From NCBI GenBank assembly GCA_025360645.1, contig JANYBT010000056.1:32264-96263 (forward strand): a stretch of 64,000 bases of DNA. Reading direction: 5' to 3'. The translations under genes and the position numbers were made by a program. Source of the DNA: Acidobacteriaceae bacterium (lineage in GTDB: Bacteria > Acidobacteriota > Terriglobia > Terriglobales > Acidobacteriaceae). Within the stretch, counting starts at the first letter, position 1. Every line of letters begins with the position of its first letter. This document shows, piece by piece, positions 43,646 to 52,994 of the stretch. The notes beneath the pieces were generated by a model. That model searched no databases. It had not been told where the DNA came from and saw only the letters and a list, made by a program, of their open reading frames with translations.

Positions 43646-44764
43646 ATGCGTAGCTGGTCTATCCCCGCAGGTCGCCTGTTCGGTATTGAGATTCGCATTC
43701 ATCTCACGTTCTTCTTCCTTCTGCTGTTTGTCTGGGTGACGGAATACAGCGCGCACGGTCCCGCAGGCGCAGTTCGAGGCCTCGCCCTGGTGGGAATCAT
43801 CTTCGGTTGCGTGGTGCTACATGAACTCGGCCACGCGGTCACTGCCCTGCACGCGGGCGTCCCTGCCAAAGGGATTATCCTGCTTCCCATCGGCGGCATT
43901 ACCCTGCTCGATGAATCCCAAGCTTACGGCCCGCAGCCGGCCTCCTGGCAGCGCGACGTTCGCATCGCCCTGGCCGGCCCCGCGGTGAACTTGTTCATCG
44001 CTTTCGTCGCGGGCAGCATCTTGCTGGCAATCGCTCCCGAGATTCGCCTATTCGACCGCCCGTTCGTCTATTCCGGGAATTTGCTGCGTAGCCTGGTCTG
44101 GTCCAACCTTTACCTCGGCCTGTTCAATCTGCTTCCCGCCTATCCCATGGATGGCGGACGCATTTTGCGCGCAATATTCGTGCGCCGGATGGACCCCGTT
44201 CTGGCTACCCGCCGCGCTGTCACCATTGGACAGACCTTCGCCGCCATCTTCATGCTGGTGGGTTTGCTCACCAATGTCTGGTTCACGCTCATTGGATTCT
44301 TTCTGTTCGCCGGCGCTCAGCTGGAAGAACGCTCGGCCGTATTTCACGGCGTTCTCCAGACCGTTCACCTGGAAGACATTATGCTCACCGGCTTCGCCAC
44401 ATTGTCTCCTGCGGACACACTCGAAGATGCGCTCGACAAGGCCGTCCACTCCCTGCAGGATGACTTTCCCGTGGTCCGAGGCAGTGACATGGTCGGTGTG
44501 ATTTCTAAACAGAGAATTCTCGATGCCCTGCGCTCCGAAGGCAATGGGTATGTGCAGTCGGCCATGAATCGCATCTTCGATGTCTCCTCGCGACAGGAAT
44601 CGCTGGCCTCTGCCTTCCGCAAGCTAACGGCCCGCCGCGCCAGCATCATTCCCGTGGTCGAGGAACAGCACCTGGTCGGCATCGTCACCCTGCAGAATCT
44701 GATGCATTCTATGGCCCTACTCGCCGAAGGCCGCAAGCTCCGCAAACAAGCCATGGAATCCTAA
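43646..44764 (+). CDS. Site-2-type M50 zinc protease with C-terminal CBS pair
   Basis: Intramembrane metalloprotease. The 372-residue protein has about six membrane helices; the zinc site is VLHELGHAVTAL near residue 60 and the third ligand lies in LLPAYPMDGGRIL near residue 170. The last 120 residues form a CBS pair (IMLTGFATLSPADTLEDAL, then VSSRQESLASAFRKLTARRASIIPVV). CBS-linked S2P enzymes release membrane-bound regulators in response to nucleotide level in known cases; the substrate here is unknown. A TATAGAAT box is 14 bases before ATG 43646. Confidence 0.92.
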   Translation: MRSWSIPAGRLFGIEIRIHLTFFFLLLFVWVTEYSAHGPAGAVRGLALVGIIFGCVVLHELGHAVTALHAGVPAKGIILLPIGGITLLDESQAYGPQPASWQRDVRIALAGPAVNLFIAFVAGSILLAIAPEIRLFDRPFVYSGNLLRSLVWSNLYLGLFNLLPAYPMDGGRILRAIFVRRMDPVLATRRAVTIGQTFAAIFMLVGLLTNVWFTLIGFFLFAGAQLEERSAVFHGVLQTVHLEDIMLTGFATLSPADTLEDALDKAVHSLQDDFPVVRGSDMVGVISKQRILDALRSEGNGYVQSAMNRIFDVSSRQESLASAFRKLTARRASIIPVVEEQHLVGIVTLQNLMHSMALLAEGRKLRKQAMES

Positions 44765-44789
44765 AGCGCTTCCTCGCGTGGTCAAGGTG

Positions 44790-44830
44790 TTGCCTTACCC
44801 TGTGTCCCCTCGTGCCCTCTGTGGTTGAGT
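44790..44830 (+). repeat. Dispersed CCCTGTG-rich intergenic repeat, copy 1
   Basis: TTGCCTTACCCTGTGTCCCC followed by TCGTGCCCTCTGTGGTTGAG. The same pattern (CCTTACCCTGTGTTCCCC, TGTGCCC, CTGTGGT) recurs at 47692, 47734 and 63651, always between genes. Here it sits between the convergent M50 and serA genes. Confidence 0.8.
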
Positions 44831-44838
44831 CGTTGCCT

Positions 44839-46437
44839 TCACCCCAGCCGAATCGCCTTCGCCTCTTCCACCGCAGGAATTCTGCGTAGCGCCTTCAGCA
44901 CACCCTCCGGCACTCGCCCGTCCACGTGCACCACCGCGATGGCCCGACGCTCCCCCTTGCCCCCCGCACTCACACCTCGCCCCAAGGAAAAGTCCGCGAT
45001 GTTGATTTCATGTCCTCCCAGAATCGTCCCCACCCGTCCGATGACTCCGGGAACATCCTTGTTGCGCAGCAGAATCAGGCTGCGACCCAGTGGCGCCTCT
45101 ACATCAATGCCATCCACCTGCAACAAACGCGGCGTTTGCTGGTGCAGTACTGCGCCCTTCACCATGTGCTCCTGCTCCGAAGTTTTCAGCATCAACGAGA
45201 GCACGCTTCCCGACCCTCCGCTCGACGCTTTCGGCTTGTGTGACTCGTGCACCTGCAGCCCAAGCCCCGCCGCAATCGTGGTCGCGTTCACCAGGTTGGC
45301 TTTCTCCTCCAGGCCCTGGTTCAAGATGCCCTTGATCGCCGCATTCCGCACCAACTCGGTTTTCATCTCTGCGATGTGACCCGAATAGCGCAGGGAGATC
45401 TCCTCCAACCTGCCTTGACTGACCTGGGCCAGAAACGCTCCCAGCTTTTCCGCCAGCACAATGTAGGGCTGCATTTCCAGGTACTCATCGTGCGATACCG
45501 ATGGCACGTTCACCGCATTCTGGATCACGCCGTGCTTCAAATACTCTTTGATCTGCTGCGCGATCTGGACCCCAACCGCCTCTTGCGCTTCATGGGTCGA
45601 GCCGCCGATGTGCGGAGTCAGCAGCACATTCGTCATCGCGGCCAGAGGCGAGTTCTTCAGCGGTTCCTCGCCGAACACATCCAAGGCCGCGCCAGCCAAG
45701 TGGCCTTGCTTCAAAGCACCGATCAATGCGGCCTCCTCCACCAACTCGCCGCGCGCACAATTCACCAGCCGCGAACCCTTCTTCATTTTCTTTAGGGATT
45801 CCGCGTTGATCATCCCTGCCGTCTGCGGCGTCACGCCCACGTGCAAGGTCACGTAGTCAGCCACGCCATACAACTCGTCCAGCCCCGCCAACCGGATGCC
45901 TCGCTCCTTCGCCACCACGCTGGAAACAAAGGGATCGTGCCCCACCACCTCCATGCCAAACGCCTGCGCCCGTTTTGCTACCTCCATGCCAATGCGTCCC
46001 AGCCCAACCACGCCAAGCGTCTTGCCCCGCAATTCCGTTCCTTGCAGGGATTTCTTCTCCCACTTGCCCGCGTGCATCAGCGCGTCCGCCCGGCTCAAAT
46101 GACGCGCCATCCCCAGCATCATCCCCAGGGTGTGCTCCGCCACCGCCACCGCATTCGCCCCCGGAGTGTTCATCACCGCGATACCCTTGCGCGTGGCCGC
46201 ATCCAGATCGATGTTATCCACGCCAACGCCCGCCCGCCCAATGGCGCGCAGCTTGGTGGCATGTTCCAGCAGCGCCGCATCCACCTGCACCGCGGAACGC
46301 ACAATCAACGCGTCCGCATTGGCCAAATGCGCCACCAACTTCCCATCGATTTGTTCGGGCGTCACAATGTTCCAACGCGGCTCCCGCAGCAAGTCCACCG
46401 CCGCCGCCGATATTTTCTCCGCCACTACAATGATCAT
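44839..46437 (-). CDS. serA: D-3-phosphoglycerate dehydrogenase
   Basis: First enzyme of serine synthesis, oxidising 3-phosphoglycerate with NAD. The 532-residue long form has the NAD-binding loop GVVGLGRIGMEVAKRA near residue 150, the catalytic Arg and His in NCARGELVEE and TPHIGGSTHEA, an intervening ASB domain, and a C-terminal ACT domain (about 455-530, LILLRNKDVPGVIGRVGTIL) that binds serine for feedback control in relatives. AGGA precedes ATG 46437. A class V aminotransferase gene two genes upstream may supply the next step. Confidence 0.96.
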   Translation of the reverse strand: MIIVVAEKISAAAVDLLREPRWNIVTPEQIDGKLVAHLANADALIVRSAVQVDAALLEHATKLRAIGRAGVGVDNIDLDAATRKGIAVMNTPGANAVAVAEHTLGMMLGMARHLSRADALMHAGKWEKKSLQGTELRGKTLGVVGLGRIGMEVAKRAQAFGMEVVGHDPFVSSVVAKERGIRLAGLDELYGVADYVTLHVGVTPQTAGMINAESLKKMKKGSRLVNCARGELVEEAALIGALKQGHLAGAALDVFGEEPLKNSPLAAMTNVLLTPHIGGSTHEAQEAVGVQIAQQIKEYLKHGVIQNAVNVPSVSHDEYLEMQPYIVLAEKLGAFLAQVSQGRLEEISLRYSGHIAEMKTELVRNAAIKGILNQGLEEKANLVNATTIAAGLGLQVHESHKPKASSGGSGSVLSLMLKTSEQEHMVKGAVLHQQTPRLLQVDGIDVEAPLGRSLILLRNKDVPGVIGRVGTILGGHEINIADFSLGRGVSAGGKGERRAIAVVHVDGRVPEGVLKALRRIPAVEEAKAIRLG

Positions 46438-46460
46438 TTTTTGTCCTGTCGGATTGCCCG

Positions 46461-47606
46461 CTAGTGGCGCTTCGCTCCTCCCAACATTTCATCGGGATCC
46501 TGCTGCACCAGCGCATACCCTGCCGGAACTTCAAACAGGCCTTTGTCCAACCCGTCGTGGGAAAACGACTGCACCTCGATAGTGGATTCCATCATCGCGT
46601 TGCTGTTGCTCGCGGGCGGCGAGGTTGAGCTGGCTGGCGGCGTACTGGCCGAATCGCTCGCGGGTGCAGCCGGTGGGTCTTGCTTCTTCTTGTGCCCAAA
46701 GCCGCCCATCATTCCGCCCAGACTCTTGGCAATCTGCTGCTTGGCCGCGTCCGCAGCTGAGGTTGGGGCCTGCGCCTGCGGAGCCTGCCCCTGACTGGGT
46801 TGCCCAGCCGTCGGGGCCTGCGCCATCCCCACCCCCGCCATGGTCAGAGTCACATACTGCAGCAGCGGCATCCCCTCCATCTTCACCGCGTTCTTGCGGA
46901 ACTCCTCCATGGCCGGCCCCATCTGCGGATTCATGTTCATCATGCCGCTCATCATGCCCGGCAGCCAATCCAGTTCCTTCGCCATGCGGAGGTAAAACTC
47001 GCGCATCTCGCCATATCCCGGTACGTCCGGCGCGAGCCACGAGTCCGTCGTCATCACGAACGATGCTGCCCCCATGTGCTCTTTCAGCTTCGGATCATCG
47101 CTCTGCATCTCCATCTCCATGCGCATCTTCACTTCATTGGTCGGCAGGTTCATCACCGTCCTGGTTTGACCGGTCTTCTCCACGCTAAACTTCGGCACCA
47201 TTTTCACGTTGGCGGAATCGGGATGCTTGGCCATCGCTTTGGCCTGCTCTTCCTTCATCCGCTCCTGGGCTCGTTGCAACGATGCCTTGAATTCGTCGAA
47301 GGTCATCGTCGAATAGGTCTTCTTCTCCGGATCGATGCGTATGAACCGTTTCCCCTCCAGGTCAATAATCTCCACCTTGCCATCCGGATGGTTTTGCCGC
47401 ATCCGGTTTCCCTTCAGCATCGTGGTCGAGATTTGCGGTTCGGTCATGCTCCTCGCATTCTTGCTGAACGCTCCCAGGGATTTCGTCATGGCCACGATGG
47501 AACCGCCCGTGACCTGCGTCTTTTGCGTGTACTTGAAATCGCAAAACGCCAAGCTGTGGAACAGAACTACAACCAACATCACACCAAAACAGGAACGTTG
47601 CCTCAT
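46461..47606 (-). CDS. Secreted DUF4412-like protein of unknown function
   Basis: Not assigned with certainty; the pattern resembles DUF4412. A signal peptide (MRQRSCFGVMLVVVLFHSLAFC) leads to a beta-rich domain of about 220 residues with GNRMRQNHPDGKVEIIDLEGKRFIRIDPEKKTY. Residues about 235-340 are low-complexity, rich in Met, Gln, Ala, Pro and Ser, and the end (FEVPAGYALVQQDPDEML) has the FEVPAGY motif common in periplasmic proteins that monitor metal or lipid modification of a reporter. It lies 23 bases before serA on the same strand, but a functional link is not evident. Confidence 0.7.
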   Translation of the reverse strand: MRQRSCFGVMLVVVLFHSLAFCDFKYTQKTQVTGGSIVAMTKSLGAFSKNARSMTEPQISTTMLKGNRMRQNHPDGKVEIIDLEGKRFIRIDPEKKTYSTMTFDEFKASLQRAQERMKEEQAKAMAKHPDSANVKMVPKFSVEKTGQTRTVMNLPTNEVKMRMEMEMQSDDPKLKEHMGAASFVMTTDSWLAPDVPGYGEMREFYLRMAKELDWLPGMMSGMMNMNPQMGPAMEEFRKNAVKMEGMPLLQYVTLTMAGVGMAQAPTAGQPSQGQAPQAQAPTSAADAAKQQIAKSLGGMMGGFGHKKKQDPPAAPASDSASTPPASSTSPPASNSNAMMESTIEVQSFSHDGLDKGLFEVPAGYALVQQDPDEMLGGAKRH

Positions 47607-47691
47607 AAACCCTCCCTCAGAAACTCAGTTTTCTCATTCTTGGCAAAGTCTGTCATTGCAGGCGCATCCAAACACCGGCCTTCGCCGCGCC

Positions 47692-47770
47692 TGCCTTACC
47701 CCGTGTTCCCTGTGCCCCCTGTGGTCGAAGCTCTTGCCTCACACTGTGTTCCCCTGTGCCCGCTGTGGTT
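47692..47770 (+). repeat. Dispersed CCCTGTG-rich repeat, copies 2 and 3 in tandem
   Basis: Two units of about 37 bases: one beginning TGCCTTACCCCGTGTTCCCT (47692) and one beginning TTGCCTCACACTGTGTTCCC (47734); each continues with TGTGCCC and CTGTGGT. They occupy the gap between the aminotransferase stop and the upstream region of the DUF4412-like gene. Confidence 0.8.
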
Positions 47771-48969
47771 CACAGTTTCGAATTTCCTCCGCGGCCATTA
47801 TCGCGGCTTGCTTCCGCAAACACTTCCTGTGCCGCCCTCACAGCTGCTCCGAACTCAACCGCTTTCCCCGTCACCGTGGCCAGCACCTGCTCCAGCGCCG
47901 CCAATACTCCGACTGTATCCAGATAGTCGTAGTACCCCAGGTGCGCGATGCGGAACATCTGCCCCTTCATCTCGCCTTGTCCGTTCGCCACGACCGCACC
48001 AAATCGCTCCCGGAATTCCTTCACCATCGCTCCGGAATCGAAGCCTGCGGGCGGCTCCACCGCGGTCAGCGCGGCGGAAGGAGCAGCGCTCGCAAATAGT
48101 TTTAATCCTGCGGCCTTCGCCCCCGCTCGCGTCATCCCCGCACACACTTCCGCGTTGTGCACCAGTGCCTCGCGCCCCGCGCTAATGCTACCGCCGCCCA
48201 TCTCCGCCACATACTCCAATGCCGCGCCCAGGGCCGCGAACAGTGAAGTCGCCGGAGTGTACGCCGACTCCCCCTTCGCCGCCGCCTTCCGTTCTTTCCT
48301 CAAATCAAAGTAGTAGCGCGGCGATTTCGTCGTCTCCATCCGCGCCCAGGCCGGTTCGCTGATGGCGCAATACCCCAGCCCAGGCGGTATCATCAATGCT
48401 TTCTGGGACCCCCCGATAATGAAGTCCACTCCCCAGCTATCCACGTCGAAATTCGTAGTTCCCAGGCCGGTAATCGCGTCCACCACCAGCAACGCGCCGG
48501 AATTCGCGTGCACCAGTTTGGCGATGCCTTCAATGTCATGCCGCACACCCGTTGAACTCTCGGTCGCCTGCACATAGACCGCAGATACGTCGCCGGTAAG
48601 CTTCGCCGCAATCTCGTCGAGCACAAACGTCTGCCCATAGGGGACGCTCACCGACTCCACCGCGCATCCAAAGGCTTTCGCCAGCCCCAGCCAGCGTTCG
48701 CCGAACTTGCCCGCGGTCAGCACCAGCGCTTTGTCGCCAGGCGAAGTCAGGTTCGACACCGACGCTTCCATCACTCCCGTCCCGGAACAGGCCAGCACCA
48801 GCACGTCATTCTGCGTGCCAATGAATTCCTTCACTCCCGCCAGGACGCTGCTGAATAGAGCTCGAAATTCAGCCGTCCTGTGGTGCATCGCGAACGACGC
48901 CATCGCCGTCTGCGCCGCCGGCAACAGCGGCGTCGGTCCCGGCGTAAACAAACGGTTCTTCCTCAGCAT
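47770..48969 (-). CDS. Class V PLP aminotransferase (alanine-glyoxylate or serine-pyruvate type)
   Basis: The 399-residue protein starts RLFTPGPTPLLPAAQTAMA, the hallmark of the AGT/PucG branch, has ATESSTGVRHDIEGIA with VVDAITGLGTTNFDVD, and the PLP-binding Lys in GGSQKALMIPPG. Family members transaminate serine, alanine, glyoxylate or, in some bacteria, phosphoserine or phosphohydroxypyruvate. Proximity to serA suggests a role in serine synthesis, but this is inference. AGGAAGGG lies before ATG 48969. Confidence 0.9.
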   Translation of the reverse strand: MLRKNRLFTPGPTPLLPAAQTAMASFAMHHRTAEFRALFSSVLAGVKEFIGTQNDVLVLACSGTGVMEASVSNLTSPGDKALVLTAGKFGERWLGLAKAFGCAVESVSVPYGQTFVLDEIAAKLTGDVSAVYVQATESSTGVRHDIEGIAKLVHANSGALLVVDAITGLGTTNFDVDSWGVDFIIGGSQKALMIPPGLGYCAISEPAWARMETTKSPRYYFDLRKERKAAAKGESAYTPATSLFAALGAALEYVAEMGGGSISAGREALVHNAEVCAGMTRAGAKAAGLKLFASAAPSAALTAVEPPAGFDSGAMVKEFRERFGAVVANGQGEMKGQMFRIAHLGYYDYLDTVGVLAALEQVLATVTGKAVEFGAAVRAAQEVFAEASRDNGRGGNSKL

Positions 48970-49119
48970 GAATCCCTTCCTACTCCGGGCAACGCGGACT
49001 CCGCACTGCGGATTCGCCGCACCCGGCAGCCGGAGTATCTCTTCTACTAGCTAGCATACTGAAGGGGAATTCGGCAGTGATGTGGCGAGCGAGCCGCCCT
49101 AGCGGACGAGGCTCACCCC

Positions 49120-50142
49120 TCAGTGGCTTCCGCTTTGCTCCATGATCCTCAGCACCGGATGGCCGTCAAGACTCTGCAACGGAAAGTAAACCAGGTGAGT
49201 GTCGGGGTCCACTGCGACCGTGTGCGCGTGCGGCATGAATATGCTTCCCTCACTCACCAACGCTTTGCCATTCTCGCGAAAAACCGTCACGTTGCCGGAT
49301 TCTGCCGAAACATACAGGCGCTTCAGCCTAGGGTCGAACGCAAGCACGTCCGGGTCTTTCCCCACCGGATAAACCGCCAGCACTCGCAGGGTCGTGAGAT
49401 CGACCAGGGCCAGTTTGTCGTTGCCTTCGCCCGCCACAAAGGCCAGACGACCGGTCACGTCGAGAGCGATGCCGTGAGGACTTTCGATCCCAGTCATCGC
49501 GTATCGCCCGACAATCTTCGCGGTCGCTGGATCAATCGCGACCAGTTCGTTTTTTTCGTGGACCGCCACCAGGATGTGCCGTGATCCGGGGTCATAGACG
49601 GTATTGCCGGCGCCGCCGCCGAGCGGGATGACGGTCACCAGCACGTTTGTCTCGACGTCGATCACCCCATCCGCGTCCCCGTGTTCATCGGAAACAAACA
49701 CGCGTTTCGCATACGGCGCGTAGGCAATTCCATCGGGATAGACGATCGGCCCGGCCCGCGCGATGATCTTTAAAGTTTGCGCGTCCAGCACCGCCACCTT
49801 GTGCTCTCCCGTGGTCGAGGCGTACACCCTGCCCAACTCAGGCACTGCCAAGACTCCGTGGACATTGGGAAAACCATCGAGGTTCGCCACCACTTTGCGT
49901 TCTTTAGTGTCGAACACCACAAGTTGGTCCGCATTCATGTGGGCGATGTAGAGACGGTTGTGCGCGGGGTCGACACTCTGGTAGTCAAAGCGAACCGCGA
50001 GACCAGGCAAAGGTATGTCCGCTACCTGTTTCAGAGGAGCAGGCGGTGCGTCCCCGGAAGGAACTGCGGCCGAAATGCACGCTACGATAGCGATGAGTGC
50101 TGCAACCACTCCAACCTGTCCGAGACGCCACTGCTTTCGCAT
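49120..50142 (-). CDS. Secreted YncE-like beta-propeller protein
   Basis: A signal-type N terminus (VGVVAALIAIVACISAAVPSG) precedes a seven-bladed propeller of the YncE/NHL kind. Repeats share the pattern VFDTKERKVVANL, VLDAQTLKIIARA, VIDVETNVLVTVIPLGG, AIDPATAKIVGRY and LVDLTTLRVLAVYPVGKDP. Such proteins usually bind other envelope proteins or ligands and have no catalytic signature. AAGGGAG precedes ATG 50142. It is divergent from the M20 gene with 79 bases between. Confidence 0.85.
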   Translation of the reverse strand: MRKQWRLGQVGVVAALIAIVACISAAVPSGDAPPAPLKQVADIPLPGLAVRFDYQSVDPAHNRLYIAHMNADQLVVFDTKERKVVANLDGFPNVHGVLAVPELGRVYASTTGEHKVAVLDAQTLKIIARAGPIVYPDGIAYAPYAKRVFVSDEHGDADGVIDVETNVLVTVIPLGGGAGNTVYDPGSRHILVAVHEKNELVAIDPATAKIVGRYAMTGIESPHGIALDVTGRLAFVAGEGNDKLALVDLTTLRVLAVYPVGKDPDVLAFDPRLKRLYVSAESGNVTVFRENGKALVSEGSIFMPHAHTVAVDPDTHLVYFPLQSLDGHPVLRIMEQSGSH

Positions 50143-50221
50143 GAAGGCTCCCTTCGCCGCGCATTCACGGCCCCTCGCCCAGAAGTATAGTCCGAAATAC
50201 TTGATGTATCATTCCTCCACC

Positions 50222-51522
50222 ATGAGACTGGCATCATCGCTGCTCCTGTTCGCTCTCGCCGCCTCTGCCTCCGCGCAATCCGCAAGTTCCAAAGAGATCG
50301 AGACGGTCTATCCCGCCGCCCACGAGCTTTACCTCGATCTCCATCAGCATCCCGAACTCTCCTCGCACGAAATCCAGACCGCCGCCAAACTCGCCGCCCG
50401 TTTGCGAAGCCTGGGCTATGAAGTCACCGAAGGCATCGGCGGAACCGGGGTTGTAGCCATTCTGAAGAACAGCGCCGGCCCCACCGTCATGCTGCGTACC
50501 GAGCTCGACGCCCTTCCAATCGAAGAAAAAACCGGCCTCCCGTACGCTAGCAAGGTGCACGCCAAAGACGATTCCGGACGCGACGTCCCAGTGATGCATG
50601 CCTGCGGCCACGACCTGCACATGGCAGCGCTGGTGGGCGCGGCGGCCATCCTGGCCCACAGCCAGGAAACCTGGCACGGCACTCTCATGCTCATCGGGCA
50701 GCCCGCAGAGGAGGCCATTTCCGGGGCGAAGAAGATGATCGAGGACGGCCTGTTCACCCGATTTCCAAAACCGGCTTTTGGCATCGCTCTCCATGTCGGC
50801 AACTATCTACCAGCCGGCCAGGTAGGCATCACTCCTGGCATTTACAACACAAATTCAGACTCTCTTCGGATCACGATCTACGGTAAGGGTGGGCACGGGT
50901 CGCAACCCAATACCGCGATTGATCCCATTGTGATTGCCGCCAGGACCGTCCTCACTCTGCAGACCATCGCCTCGCGCGAAGTGAAACCAGGCGAAATGGC
51001 CGTGGTGACCGTCGGCTACATCCGCGCGGGCACCAGAAACAACATTATTCCCGACGAGGCAGAGCTCGGCCTGACCGTACGAACCTATAAGGCAGACATA
51101 CGCAAACAAGTGCTGGCGGGATCACCCGCATTGCCAAAGGTGAAGCGGCGGCGGGTGGAGCTCCCAAAGAACCTCTCGTCGAGGAATTAGGATCGGTTGA
51201 CGCGGTCTACAACGATCCCGCACTGGCGCAGCGCCTTCGAGTACCCCTCGAAGCAGCCTTGGGCAAGCAGAATGTGATCGCCACCGAGCCCATCGCACCT
51301 TCCGAGGACTATTCCGCCTTCATTGCGGCAGGCATCCCGTCGCTCTACTTAAGCTTGGGAGGCGCCGATCCGCAGAAGTACGCGGACGCCAAAGATGCGG
51401 GCACCCTGCTGCCGTCAAATCACTCCCCCTTCTTCACTCCGGATGTAGAACCCGCGTTGCGAACCGGCATCGCGACTGAGGTTGCTGTCCTGCGCAATCT
51501 ACTCAATAGCACCGCGAAGTAA
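50222..51522 (+). pseudogene. M20D amidohydrolase gene broken by a one-base frameshift
   Basis: A signal peptide (MRLASSLLLFALAASASA) is followed by an M20D peptidase/amidohydrolase (hippurate or IAA-amino-acid hydrolase type) with RTELDALPIEE, HACGHDLHMAALVG and GQPAEEA. After VRTYKADIRKQVLAG, near 51115-51120, the frame shifts by one: the first frame ends at 51190, while homology (GITRIAKGEAAAGGAPKEPL, AAGIPSLYLSLGG, LPSNHSPFF with the last metal His) goes on to 51522. Adding one G to the GCGGG run at about 51116 restores the gene. Real decay and a base-calling error are equally compatible with the sequence. Confidence 0.85.
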
Positions 51523-51540
51523 TCCATCCGCGATGAACCA

Positions 51541-52185
51541 TTGTCGACCATCGTGAGACTTCTCGAAACATTCACGGCCTTGGTGAAACCCGCACCGCGA
51601 ACCCCGCGAGGCCTCGCCTCCTACTTGCGTCACCTCGGCGTCGTCGGGCTCTTCTTTCTCGCCATCGCTGACAGCACTCCCATCCCTACCTTCGCCGGCC
51701 CTGACATTCTCATCACCATCCTCGCCGCACGGCAGCGCGAACCTTGGTACTACTACGCCGCAGTTGCCACTCTCGGCTCGGTCATCGGGGCCTACTTTAC
51801 CTTTCGCATGGCCCGCAAGGCCGGCTTGGAGTATCTCAACCGCAAGTTTGGGGAGCATAGAGTCGCCCGGCTGCTAGTGTACTTCCAGCGTTGGGGCACC
51901 GGCGCTTTGGTCTTTTCTTCCCTGGTCCCCTTCCCCTTCCCCACCAGCGCGTTCTTTACTGCTGCCGGGGTGCTGAACTAACCCGCCCGTACCTTCGTCT
52001 TTGTCGTGGCTCTGAGCCGGGCAGCGCGCTATGCAGCCATTGCCGCGATTGCCGCCCACTATGGCCGTCGTTTCGTCGTTGGCTTGCTCCATCCCGGGCA
52101 GCATCCCGCGTGGTTGTTCGGGCTCGCCGCCCTCGCCGTGCTGACCATCGTCGCGGCGCGAATGCTGGCCAAACAACTCAAATGA
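51541..52185 (+). pseudogene. DedA/VTT-like membrane protein interrupted by an in-frame TAA
   Basis: The frame starting near TTG 51541 encodes GLFFLAIADSTPIPTFAGPD, YYAAVATLGSVIGAYFTFRMARKAG and SSLVPFPFPTSAFFTAAGVLN, features of the SNARE-associated/VTT (DedA) family of membrane proteins. TAA at 51979 interrupts it; the same frame continues without a shift as PARTFVFVVALSRAARYAAI and ends with a last helix and TGA at 52185. A Tyr codon changed to TAA would explain it. Together with the preceding frameshifted gene this gives two defects within 900 bases. The start codon is uncertain. Confidence 0.7.
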
Positions 52186-52250
52186 AGCCCTCCTCTCCGC
52201 TCCTCCTTCTTGCGATTCCCTCCCTCCCCGCCATATACTGACCTCCCGCA

Positions 52251-52976
52251 ATGAAGGTCTTTGCCATCATTCCCGCGGCTGGCCTCGGCTCCCGTATGGC
52301 CTCCGCCACCCGCAGCCGCAAACCCGCCCCTTCCAAGCAATTCACCGATATCGGCGGCATCCCGATTTTGATTCACACCTTGCGCAAGTTTGCCGCGCAC
52401 CCCGCAGTCGATGAGATCTTCGTCGCCCTCCGCCAGGGCGAAATTGCCGGCTTCCGTGCCCGCCTCGAAAAACAGCATCCCGAAATCCTGGCCAAGCCGG
52501 TTCACCTGGTCGAAGGCGGCGAGCACCGCCAGCATTCCGTCGCCAACGCCCTGGCCGCCATTCACGCCAGTCCGCATGACGTCGTCCTGATCCACGATGC
52601 GGTGCGCCCTTTCGTCACTCCAGAGATCATCGACGCGGTCATCGCGGCCGCTCATACCCAGGGCGCAGCCGTCGCTGGAATTCCCGCCGTGGATACCATC
52701 AAGCAGGTCGAGCGCACCGCCGATGGCGCTCTGGTCACCGCCACCATCGCCCGTGAGCGCGTGGTGCTGGCCCAGACCCCTCAGGGCTTCCGCTATGAAG
52801 TCATCCGCCAGGCGTTTGCAGAAGCCACCGCCGACGGATTTCTTGGCACCGACGAGGCCTCCCTGGTCGAGCGCTCCGGACAGCCCGTCGCCGTGGTGAT
52901 GGGCGCCGCGCGCAACCTCAAGATCACCAACCCTGGCGACCTGGAACTCGCAGAATTTTATTTGCAAAGAGGCTGA
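52251..52976 (+). CDS. ispD: 2-C-methyl-D-erythritol 4-phosphate cytidylyltransferase
   Basis: Third enzyme of the MEP isoprenoid pathway. The nucleotide-binding start AIIPAAGLGSRM is followed by a slightly long loop before KQFTDIGGIPIL; VLIHDAVRPFVTPE, AVDTIKQV and TPQGFRYEVIRQAF are the usual motifs and FLGTDEASLVERSG ends the core. Length 241 residues. A TATACT box lies eleven bases before ATG 52251. The gene is followed after 18 bases by ispF, the classical pair. Confidence 0.95.
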   Translation: MKVFAIIPAAGLGSRMASATRSRKPAPSKQFTDIGGIPILIHTLRKFAAHPAVDEIFVALRQGEIAGFRARLEKQHPEILAKPVHLVEGGEHRQHSVANALAAIHASPHDVVLIHDAVRPFVTPEIIDAVIAAAHTQGAAVAGIPAVDTIKQVERTADGALVTATIARERVVLAQTPQGFRYEVIRQAFAEATADGFLGTDEASLVERSGQPVAVVMGAARNLKITNPGDLELAEFYLQRG

Positions 52977-52994
52977 AATCCCCGCGCCTCCGGG

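Noticed and set aside
51979..51981. TAA in the DedA-like gene as a recoded amino acid
   Set aside because: TAA is not known to be recoded in bacteria of this kind, and the adjacent gene is also broken. Mutation or sequence error is simpler.
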